From Dehalobacter sp. (GTDB lineage: Bacteria; Bacillota; Desulfitobacteriia; Desulfitobacteriales; Syntrophobotulaceae), in the NCBI GenBank assembly GCA_023667845.1, contig JAMPIU010000051.1:1-41749 (forward strand): a stretch of 41,749 nucleotides of DNA. The letters run 5' to 3'. Shown one piece after another: positions 24,912 to 31,365 of the stretch. Numbering within the stretch: position 1 is the stretch's first letter; each line of letters begins with the position of its first letter. The notes beneath the pieces were generated by a model. That model saw nothing but the letters and a program-made list of their open reading frames with translations, was not told where the DNA came from and ran no database searches. The position numbers and the translations under genes are program-made.

Positions 24912-24968
24912 AGGTGATGTATGAATTGCCCGACAATATATACGAAAATTTGAAAAATATAAATAAAG

Positions 24969-25028
24969 AGAAGAGCGTAACAGATACATCTTTATATGCT
25001 GCGCTCTTCTGCGTTGTGGTTTTTTTCT
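24969..25028 (+). terminator. possible terminator between aguA and aguB
   Basis: AGAAGAGCG (24969-24977) pairs with CGCTCTTCT (25002-25010) over a 24-nt loop. A run of T begins about 9 nt after the stem and overlaps the aguB promoter candidate. Weak to moderate. Confidence 0.4.
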
Positions 25029-25042
25029 GCATCATGTAAAAT
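25014..25042 (+). promoter_or_regulatory. putative promoter of aguB
   Basis: TTGTGG (25014-25019) and TAAAAT (25037-25042) are separated by 17 bp. The -35 hexamer, spacing and CATCATGTAAAAT are the same as in the PilZ operon promoter. Confidence 0.5.
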
Positions 25043-25136
25043 AGAAAATGCATACAAATTAACAAAATAGTAGAAACACCTGTAAGATCAGGTTCAGAAC
25101 ACACCGAAATCAGGCAGTTGGGAAGGAATATTAACG

Positions 25137-26012
25137 ATGAGAAACGTCAAAGTGGCAGCAACCCAGATGCGCTGCACCAGTAACGTTGAAGAAAATATTG
25201 CCGGGGCGGAGACACTGGTCAGGGAGGCAGCAGCCCGGGGAGCGCAGATCATCTTGTTGCAGGAGCTGTTCGAAACCCCGTATTTCTGTCAGAAAGAAAA
25301 ATCAGATTTTTACGTTTATGCTGCTGAGCTAGAAAACAATCTAGCAGTCAGACATTTCCAGAAAATTGCCAGAGAGCTGGAAATCGTCCTGCCGATCAGT
25401 TTCTATGAGAAGAAAAACTACGCGCGCTATAATACGATTGCCGTGATCGATGCCGATGGTGAGATCCTCGGCAAATACAGAAAGAGTCATATCCCCGACG
25501 GACCGGGCTATGAGGAGAAATTTTATTTCAACCCCGGTGACACAGGGTTTAAAGTCTGGCAGACGCGCTACGCCAAGATTGGGGTCGGCATCTGCTGGGA
25601 TCAATGGTACCCGGAAGCTGCCCGCTGCATGACCCTGATGGGGGCGGAGATCCTGTTATATCCGACAGCCATCGGTTCAGAACCGCTGGATCAGACGATT
25701 GATTCCAAAGACCACTGGCAGGCCTGCATGCTTGGCCATGCTGCCGCGAACCTGATCCCCGTGGTCGCATCCAACCGGATCGGCGTCGAGGAAGAGGATG
25801 ATTCCAGGATTACCTTTTACGGTTCCTCTTTTATTGCCGGACCGCTTGGCAACAAGGTTGCGGAAGCAGGGCGTACGGAAGAAACTGTACTGGTGGCCGA
25901 GTTCGACCTTGATCAGCTTGAGGTTCAGCGCCTGGAGTGGGGGATATTCCGCGACCGCCGGCCTGATTTATACGGAATCATTACTTCCTATGACGGCGAA
26001 CGCGTAGACTGA
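25137..26012 (+). CDS. aguB: N-carbamoylputrescine amidase
   Basis: A 291-residue nitrilase-superfamily hydrolase that converts N-carbamoylputrescine to putrescine, CO2 and ammonia. The Glu-Lys-Cys triad is visible: Glu43 in LLQELFETPYFC, Lys116 in KYRKSHIPDGPGY and Cys153 in GVGICWDQWYPE. The IPDGPGYEEKFYF segment separates AguB from general nitrilases. Full length with no odd residues. It lies 225 bp after aguA in the same direction. An upstream GGGAAGGA acts as Shine-Dalgarno. Confidence 0.96.
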   Translation: MRNVKVAATQMRCTSNVEENIAGAETLVREAAARGAQIILLQELFETPYFCQKEKSDFYVYAAELENNLAVRHFQKIARELEIVLPISFYEKKNYARYNTIAVIDADGEILGKYRKSHIPDGPGYEEKFYFNPGDTGFKVWQTRYAKIGVGICWDQWYPEAARCMTLMGAEILLYPTAIGSEPLDQTIDSKDHWQACMLGHAAANLIPVVASNRIGVEEEDDSRITFYGSSFIAGPLGNKVAEAGRTEETVLVAEFDLDQLEVQRLEWGIFRDRRPDLYGIITSYDGERVD

Positions 26013-26052
26013 GTCTACTAGGTAACTTCAATTTAATATCCATTGTTTGAAT

Positions 26053-26088
26053 ATTCATACATTAATTGATGATTCATACATTTATTGA
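26053..26088 (+). repeat. 17-bp direct repeat overlapping a promoter
   Basis: ATTCATACATTAATTGA (26053-26069) and ATTCATACATTTATTGA (26072-26088) differ at one base and are 19 bp apart start to start. The second copy runs into the -35 box. A regulator site or a duplicated promoter upstream region is possible. Confidence 0.7.
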
Positions 26089-26113
26089 CAGATTTCGTGT
26101 ATTTTACTATAAT
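26085..26113 (+). promoter_or_regulatory. consensus sigma-A promoter
   Basis: Perfect TTGACA (26085-26090) and perfect TATAAT (26108-26113) with 17-bp spacing. Transcription would begin near 26120, just ahead of the riboswitch. Confidence 0.85.
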
Positions 26114-26132
26114 TGAATCAAAATCATACGAT

Positions 26133-26212
26133 CCATTGGCAAACCTGTTGAAAAGCAGGGACGCAAAGCTACGAGTCTAAGTGCTGAAGCATATTGACAG
26201 TCGGGTTGCACA
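26133..26212 (+). ncRNA. cyclic di-GMP-I (GEMM-I) riboswitch aptamer
   Basis: The order of conserved blocks matches the GEMM-I consensus: GGCAAACC, a GAAA tetraloop hairpin (CCTG...CAGG), GGACGCAAAGC, a CTAA segment after the second paired region, and a closing GGGTTGC. It lies between a consensus promoter and a terminator directly ahead of a GGDEF/HD-GYP gene, a typical target. The terminator position suggests transcriptional control; whether ligand turns the gene on or off cannot be judged without folding. Confidence 0.9.
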
Positions 26213-26226
26213 CAGAAGATGAAGAC

Positions 26227-26255
26227 CGCGGCTGCTTTGGCCGCGATTTTTTTTT
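26227..26255 (+). terminator. riboswitch expression-platform terminator
   Basis: CGCGGC (26227-26232) pairs with GCCGCG (26240-26245) and is followed by nine T. The Shine-Dalgarno of the next gene begins only 4 nt later, so termination would prevent expression of that gene. Confidence 0.88.
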
Positions 26256-26273
26256 CTGAGGAGGGGATTTAAT

Positions 26274-27947
26274 GTGACAGCGGATTCGATCATCGCTGGG
26301 AGTATTTCGATTACCTTGGTCTTGTTGATATCTTACGGCTTTTTATATTTCTCCGAAAAAAAGCACTATTTCCTGGCATGGAGCCTTTCTATTGTAATGA
26401 TGATGGTTACCTACCTTTCCAGAATTGCATTGCTGGAAACCGGCAGCCAGTCCCCGGTGCTTCTAATTATCAACTATGCCTCTTCAATCGCAGGCTACTG
26501 GTTGGTGTTCAAGGGTACGCAGCTATTTTTTAAGAAAAGCTATCCGGTGTTCTGGGATATCAGCGCAGGCTTTTTGATCCTTACTTTTATATGTATTACG
26601 GTCCAGGGACTCCCGACAACCGCTCTTTTCCTTCTGTCCATTGCCTGCATTATCGCACTATTATCCAAAGCAGCTATTACATGCTTAAAAGCAAAAACAC
26701 CGCAAGGCCCGATCAGAATAATGCTTGGCTATACCTATATTTTTTGGGCCTTAGCGATTTTATTCTACCCGCTGTGCAAATTACTGAAGGTCATTGCATT
26801 ACCTATCGGCTATTTAGTTGCCGGTGTCGTTGGTCTGCTTGCTTATCTCAATATGCAGGCCCTGTACTTCCAAAGCATCCGGGAAGAGCTCGAAAGCAAA
26901 GAAGCTAATATCAGGAAACTTGTCATTCATGACAAATTAACCGGTGCCTACTGCCGTGCTTATTTTGAGAATACGTTGGAAAATTTCTTAGATAAAGCCC
27001 TCATGCCTGCAACATTGGCCATGGGGGATTTTAATGGTCTGAAACTGATCAACGACACCTTTGGTCATGAAAAAGGGGACGAATTGCTTGCTGACGGAGT
27101 CAGAATCATGCAAGAGACGATTGGCACTGAGAATGTGATTATCCGATGGGGCGGGGATGAGTTTATCATTATCATGCCTGGTGTACCGCTTGATCAGGCC
27201 GGCGTGCTTTTAAACAGTGTCAAGAGCAATTTGAAAATATCCCGCTCGCAAACGGTACCCATAGATATTTCATTTGGCCTGACGCTTTATGAGGACAGGG
27301 AACAGCCCCTGGCAAAAATGATCAGTCAGGCTGAGGAAAAAATGTATAGCAACAAACTGAATGAAAGCAAGAAAACCCGTCTCTCCATCATCGAGTTCCT
27401 GGAAAAACTGCTCTGGGAAAAAGATTATCAGACGGAAGCCCATGTCATGAGGCTGAAAAGTCTTGTCAGTAAATTTGGCAGTCAGATCGGCTTATCTGCA
27501 AGGGAAATCGTCGAACTGGTCCAGGTTGCGATGCTGCATGATATTGGCAAGATTGGCGTTCCGGGGGAAATCTTAAAAAAGCAAGGTGACTTGACCCCGG
27601 AAGAATGGAGCATCATGAAAAAACATTCTGAAATCGGCTATCGGATTACGCAGTCTTCCAGGGAATTAGCGCATGTCTCGGAAGCCGTTCTCGGTCATCA
27701 TGAATGGTGGAATGGGAAAGGTTACCCGCAGGGGCTGAAAGAAGATGAAATTCCGCTGTTCTCGAGGATTGTATCGATTGTGGATTCCTACGATGTGATC
27801 ACGCATGAAAGGCCTTATAAACGGGCCATGGATCCCTATAGTGCACTTGTTGAAATCAATAAGTGCGCCGGCAAACAATTCGATCCGTATTTGGTCACTG
27901 TTTTTAACAAGATTATGCAGGAATCCCTTGTTGTAAATGATCGGTAG
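26274..27947 (+). CDS. membrane GGDEF and HD-GYP protein (c-di-GMP synthesis and hydrolysis)
   Basis: A 557-residue protein. About seven membrane helices occupy residues 1-200, then a short coiled linker, a GGDEF domain (about 212-370) with intact GGDEF at 293-297 and no RxxD inhibitory site just before it, and an HD-GYP domain (about 375-545) with HDIGK (422-426), HHEWWNGKGYP (475-485) and ERPYKRAM. Both domains look catalytically complete, so it could make and degrade c-di-GMP. It starts at GTG with GAGGAGGGG 6 nt upstream; the overlapping ATG at 26272 runs straight into TGA. Expression is controlled by the c-di-GMP riboswitch, giving a feedback loop. Confidence 0.93.
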   Translation: MTADSIIAGSISITLVLLISYGFLYFSEKKHYFLAWSLSIVMMMVTYLSRIALLETGSQSPVLLIINYASSIAGYWLVFKGTQLFFKKSYPVFWDISAGFLILTFICITVQGLPTTALFLLSIACIIALLSKAAITCLKAKTPQGPIRIMLGYTYIFWALAILFYPLCKLLKVIALPIGYLVAGVVGLLAYLNMQALYFQSIREELESKEANIRKLVIHDKLTGAYCRAYFENTLENFLDKALMPATLAMGDFNGLKLINDTFGHEKGDELLADGVRIMQETIGTENVIIRWGGDEFIIIMPGVPLDQAGVLLNSVKSNLKISRSQTVPIDISFGLTLYEDREQPLAKMISQAEEKMYSNKLNESKKTRLSIIEFLEKLLWEKDYQTEAHVMRLKSLVSKFGSQIGLSAREIVELVQVAMLHDIGKIGVPGEILKKQGDLTPEEWSIMKKHSEIGYRITQSSRELAHVSEAVLGHHEWWNGKGYPQGLKEDEIPLFSRIVSIVDSYDVITHERPYKRAMDPYSALVEINKCAGKQFDPYLVTVFNKIMQESLVVNDR

Positions 27948-28166
27948 CCGTACAAAGAAAATATATAACATATTGAACATTAAAGGATATAAGAGGACAT
28001 AATAAGATAAAAAAAGAATTGCATAATGGATAAGGAAAATAGAGAGCAGGAATATTTAGAAAGGAAAAGATAATAGCAGTTATTTTGATCTTACTAAAGA
28101 TATTTTAGATAAATGATAGCGTATGTATATAACGTTTACCAAAAAAATTATTTGGAGGAAAACAAC

Positions 28167-28487
28167 ATGATTTTAACGACGACACCGTCCGTAGAAGGAC
28201 GCAGGATCACCGAATACTATGGGGTGATTACCGGAGAAGCCATTATGGGGGCTAATATTGTCCGCGATATTTTTGCGAGTATCACCGATGTGATCGGCGG
28301 CCGTTCCGGGACGTATGAAGGGAAACTGCAGGAAGCCCGCAATATTGCGTTGAGAGAAATGGAAGACCGGGCGTTCCAGATGGGCGCCAACGCCGTAGTC
28401 GGCATCGACCTGGATTATGAAGTTATCGGAGCCAACGGCAGTATGCTGATGGTCAGCGCTTCCGGAACCGCCGTAAGAGTGGAATAG
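28167..28487 (+). CDS. YbjQ/UPF0145 family protein
   Basis: A 106-residue protein of the YbjQ family (heavy-metal-binding-domain fold). It shows the usual N-terminal [22 protein letters not shown], the helix [26 protein letters not shown] and the end strand [11 protein letters not shown]. The family forms pentamers; its function is unsettled. The start chosen is the ATG with GGAGG 10 nt upstream; the frame extends 18 codons further up without a good Shine-Dalgarno site. Monocistronic with its own terminator. Confidence 0.9.
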   Translation: MILTTTPSVEGRRITEYYGVITGEAIMGANIVRDIFASITDVIGGRSGTYEGKLQEARNIALREMEDRAFQMGANAVVGIDLDYEVIGANGSMLMVSASGTAVRVE

Positions 28488-28502
28488 TTCCCAGGAGATT
28501 CC

Positions 28503-28541
28503 AAAGATACCCGCAAGTCTCGTACAAGCGGGTATCTTTTT
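28503..28541 (+). terminator. intrinsic terminator of the YbjQ-family gene
   Basis: AAAGATACCCGC (28503-28514) pairs with GCGGGTATCTTT (28528-28539); the stem itself ends in a T run. Confidence 0.9.
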
Positions 28542-28608
28542 ACCAGGTTAAGAGTATTTTTTATAGATGAAAAAGATGCAAGCAAGATAAAAATAGGGGC
28601 AGTGATAG

Positions 28609-29298
28609 ATGAACGCTAAAGATGATGAGAAAAAGAAATGTCTAATCATTCATGGGTTTGGTGGCGGGGTACACGAAGTGAAGCCTTTGGCCGAATATTT
28701 GACTGCTCTTGGTTATGATGTTATTTGTCCTATATTAAAAGGCCATTCAACAACCAGACATGAAATGGAAAAAGCAACTTACATGGACTGGATAGATTCT
28801 GCTGAACGTGAACTTTTAAGATTAAAAGAAATTGGGGATGAAATTCTGCTGATAGGGTTCTCCATGGGAGGGCTGATTGCATTTAATCTTGCTTGTAAAC
28901 ATGATATTAAGGCCATTGTGACAATCAATACTCCTATCTTTTATTGGAATATATACCAAGTGTTTCGTAATATTGCGGATGACATCAAGAACAAGAAGCC
29001 TAATCATATCAAGAGATATTTACAAGCAAAAAAGATCTCACCATTTTTAGCTATGATTCAATTCTTGTTATTATTGCACCAAACAAAGCCAAAATTAAAG
29101 AAAATAAACTGTCCTATCCTAATTATTCAGGCTGAAGATGATGATACTGTAAGAAGAAAGAGTGTGGATTATATCAATAAACATGTGTCTTCGGACAGAA
29201 AAAAGATTCGTTATTTCCCCAAAGGTGGTCATTTGATCCTTCTAAGTCCGACGGCGGAACAGGTGATGCTATGTGTTGAAGATTTTTTACAAATGTGA
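28609..29298 (+). CDS. alpha/beta hydrolase, carboxylesterase-like
   Basis: A 229-residue cytosolic hydrolase related to Est30-type carboxylesterases. CLIIHGFGGGVHEVKPLAEYL gives the oxyanion-hole region, LIGFSMGG the nucleophile elbow, IIQAEDDDTV the catalytic Asp and PKGGHLILL the His. Substrate unknown. No hydrophobic signal. It faces a small membrane-protein gene that converges on its 3' end 13 bp away. It is more AT-rich than the genes before it. Confidence 0.88.
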   Translation: MNAKDDEKKKCLIIHGFGGGVHEVKPLAEYLTALGYDVICPILKGHSTTRHEMEKATYMDWIDSAERELLRLKEIGDEILLIGFSMGGLIAFNLACKHDIKAIVTINTPIFYWNIYQVFRNIADDIKNKKPNHIKRYLQAKKISPFLAMIQFLLLLHQTKPKLKKINCPILIIQAEDDDTVRRKSVDYINKHVSSDRKKIRYFPKGGHLILLSPTAEQVMLCVEDFLQM

Positions 29299-29311
29299 TT
29301 GCAAAATGGTC

Positions 29312-29761
29312 CTATGATGCACTTTTCTTATAACCATTAAATAAATAATAGCGGAACAGTAGTCCTAGCGTAATCCCAAACACAATTGAACCGATCATTT
29401 CTGAATAATAATCATTGATAGGTCTATGCGGAATAAGGTTACGCCCTTCAATAAGCCACATGAAAATGACTTCTAATGTTAACCAGTTTAATAAACTAAT
29501 GCCGATACTTTTGAATATAAAATAGTCATGATCTAAGAATTTAAGTGCGTAGTAAAAAACAAGAGATAATACACAACCTAATAGGATGGAGTATATCGCT
29601 CCGAGAATAACATTAGGCCTGTCCAGTGTTATCATAAAGCTAGTGAGCTGATATACACTATACTTGGCAAATCCAAAAGTCATTAGGACCCTTGTAACGA
29701 TTTCATAGGGAATCGTGGATAAAGCTCCTAAGAGCATAGCTAAAGTTGGTTTATCGTATTT
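29312..29761 (-). CDS. small multi-span membrane protein of unknown function
   Basis: A 149-residue protein with four hydrophobic helices (residues about 8-30, 52-75, 85-105, 122-142) and short polar loops. No motif was recognised. The ATG at 29761 has GAGG about 11 nt upstream; a GTG four codons earlier (29773) is in frame but too close to that site. It converges with the esterase gene. AT-rich like its neighbours. General topology resembles small uncharacterised membrane proteins of spore-forming Firmicutes; nothing more can be said. Confidence 0.7.
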   Translation of the reverse strand, partial: KYDKPTLAMLLGALSTIPYEIVTRVLMTFGFAKYSVYQLTSFMITLDRPNVILGAIYSILLGCVLSLVFYYALKFLDHDYFIFKSIGISLLNWLTLEVIFMWLIEGRNLIPHRPINDYYSEMIGSIVFGITLGLLFRYYLFNGYKKSAS

Positions 29762-29802
29762 CATCGTTCGCACTACCTCTATACATAAATGTTTGAGATT
29801 AG

Positions 29803-29973
29803 TATTCCCAATATAAACAATTTTACAAGTATTTTCTGCAATATGCAGTTGTTGATTACATGTTAGATGATCCGGAAAAAGAAGAAACCCTAAAGTACCG
29901 GCATCTTATTATATTTCAAAAAGGTAACGGCTATGTGGTTGCGAAAATTGATCCTATGATGAGTTTTAAATGA
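29803..29973 (+). pseudogene. gene remnant, about 56 codons, unknown family
   Basis: From just after a TAG (29800-29802) the frame is open to TGA at 29971-29973. It encodes a protein-like sequence that includes DYMLDDPEKEETLKYRHL and GYVVAKIDPMM. There is no Shine-Dalgarno and no plausible start at its head. A terminator-like hairpin (29984-30023) follows directly. This fits the 3' end of a decayed or truncated gene. The family was not recognised. It sits immediately before the comXQPA-like module. Confidence 0.4.
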
Positions 29974-29983
29974 ATGATGGAGG

Positions 29984-30023
29984 CCCATGCCCGCTGCAAA
30001 CGGGGCAGGGCTTTTATTTTTGT
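29984..30023 (+). terminator. terminator-like hairpin, left copy of a direct repeat flanking the com-like module
   Basis: GCCCATGCCC pairs with GGGCAGGGC (one bulged A), followed by TTTTATTTTTGT. The block from 29986 is similar to 34402-34440 downstream of the response-regulator gene, both starting CATGCCCG and ending ATTTTTGT. Confidence 0.7.
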
Positions 30024-30032
30024 ACTGTTATG

Positions 30033-30116
30033 GATCAATTATAAACTTCGACAAAACATCCTAATATTCGATAAAGGAATATGGCGCTATTTGAAGAATT
30101 TTCCTTATAATTGATC
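30033..30116 (+). promoter_or_regulatory. promoter/operator candidate of the comXQPA-like operon
   Basis: GATCAATTATAA (30033-30044) and TTATAATTGATC (30105-30116) are perfect 12-bp inverted arms 60 bp apart; the right arm contains TATAAT (30107-30112), a likely -10 box. Between them TTCGACAAA (30047-30055) and TTCGATAAA (30067-30075) are spaced 20 bp, two helical turns. No clear -35 is seen, which fits activator-dependent control. The Bacillus ComA box (TTGCGG-N4-CCGCAA) is absent. Confidence 0.45.
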
Positions 30117-30214
30117 AAGCTGAAGGGAATTCATCAAAACGAATGGAAACTTTAATAGGACTACTTTCAGTAAGACAAATGGTAACTTTTTTATTATGAA
30201 AGGGGTTTTTTTAG

Positions 30215-30409
30215 ATGAACTATGAAGGTATTGCTAATTTGGTTCATAAATGTGTCAAAAATCCCAAATTGCTAACCCAGGCTGACCATCAGGGTGAGAA
30301 GACCGCAAAACCCATTGAGTTTTGTGTTATTCAGAATGTTTTTTCCCGGTGTGAAGTATCCGGGGGTATTGTCTCAATTGAAGTAAGCCCTCTTATTCAG
30401 TGGTCATAG
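30215..30409 (+). CDS. comX: ComX-like isoprenyl-peptide pheromone precursor
   Basis: A 64-residue peptide without a signal sequence or membrane segment. As in Bacillus ComX, the N-terminal part is a short amphipathic helix followed by NPKLL, and the C terminus carries a Trp next to the end (W63, in SPLIQWS); ComX is prenylated on such a Trp and cut to a short C-terminal pheromone. AAAGGGG lies 9 nt before ATG. It is followed after 5 bp by an isoprenyl synthase gene, then by kinase and response-regulator genes. Identification rests mainly on size, the Trp and this context, since ComX peptides hardly align. In Bacillus the order is Q-X-P-A; here the peptide gene comes first. Confidence 0.7.
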   Translation: MNYEGIANLVHKCVKNPKLLTQADHQGEKTAKPIEFCVIQNVFSRCEVSGGIVSIEVSPLIQWS

Positions 30410-30414
30410 AATAA

Positions 30415-31365
30415 ATGAATTTTCAGCTTGATCAAAACATCTTTGCAGAAATTGATAGGATTATGGAAGCAACAAAACTTAGTGCTGAAATGTGTCAAAT
30501 GATTCAAAATTCGTTGAATGCAGACAGTAGTACGGGTGAATTATTTAAATGGGCCTATTTAGCCACTATGAGTTGCGAGTGTACAGGAGGAAAGCCAGAA
30601 ACTGCGCTGCCGGGAGCAATTGCGATGGAGTTTTTTGCCTTGGCAGCGGATATTTTTGACGATATTCAAGATCAGGATCATGATGACCTGCCCTGGCGAA
30701 AAATTTCGGAAGCGAAAGCCATAAGCCTGGCAAATTGTCTTTTAATGTTAAGCGATGAGGCAATTAGCGAAATTCAGGATGACAGGATTTATAGAGAAAT
30801 CAGTAAGACTATACACCGCGCTGGGGTAATTGCCAGTGATGGTCAGTTTAGGGAGTTCCTTTATGCTGATTGTGATCAGATTTCTCTTGAGCAATACTTT
30901 GAAATAGTTAAGCGAAAGTCAGGAAGTTTAACTTCCTGTGCGTGTGAAATAGGAGCGATCCTGGGAGGGGCTTCGGATTCTATTAAAGAGTTGTTAGCAG
31001 AGTTTGGCCAAAACTTTGGGATCATGAACCAAATCCGCAACGATTTAAATGACTTTCTGGATTTTCAGAAAAAACATGATTTTACAAATAATATAAAGAC
31101 CTTACCCTATGTTTACCTTTTACACACAGTAAAAGAAGTGGGTCAGTTCCATCTGCGAAAAAAGGGAAAAGGCTACCGGTCGCAACAATTATTGGATAAT
31201 GAAAAAGAATTGCTGAAAAGAACTTCTGACGAAGAAGGGGTTAGTCAATATTGTACCGTCATGTTTGAAATTTATCGCCATATTGCTGATGAAATCCTTG
31301 AAAGGCTTCCCGTTCCAGAAAAACAAAAGGAGAAGATGAAAAAACTTGTGGGAGAAATTTTTTAA
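30415..31365 (+). CDS. comQ: ComQ-like isoprenyl transferase (polyprenyl synthase fold)
   Basis: A 316-residue all-helical protein of the trans-isoprenyl-diphosphate synthase fold. The first Asp-rich motif is FDDIQD (D82, D83, D86) and the second NDLND (N209, D210, D213); K168-S169-G170 in VKRKSGSL matches the conserved Lys region. Both metal-binding motifs are intact. In Bacillus, ComQ attaches a farnesyl or geranyl group to the Trp of ComX. Neighbourhood with a short Trp-ending peptide and a ComP-like kinase favours that role over ordinary prenyl-diphosphate synthesis. No clear Shine-Dalgarno precedes the ATG, which is 5 bp after comX, suggesting coupling. It overlaps the kinase gene by 20 nt. 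Confidence 0.8.
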   Translation: MNFQLDQNIFAEIDRIMEATKLSAEMCQMIQNSLNADSSTGELFKWAYLATMSCECTGGKPETALPGAIAMEFFALAADIFDDIQDQDHDDLPWRKISEAKAISLANCLLMLSDEAISEIQDDRIYREISKTIHRAGVIASDGQFREFLYADCDQISLEQYFEIVKRKSGSLTSCACEIGAILGGASDSIKELLAEFGQNFGIMNQIRNDLNDFLDFQKKHDFTNNIKTLPYVYLLHTVKEVGQFHLRKKGKGYRSQQLLDNEKELLKRTSDEEGVSQYCTVMFEIYRHIADEILERLPVPEKQKEKMKKLVGEIF

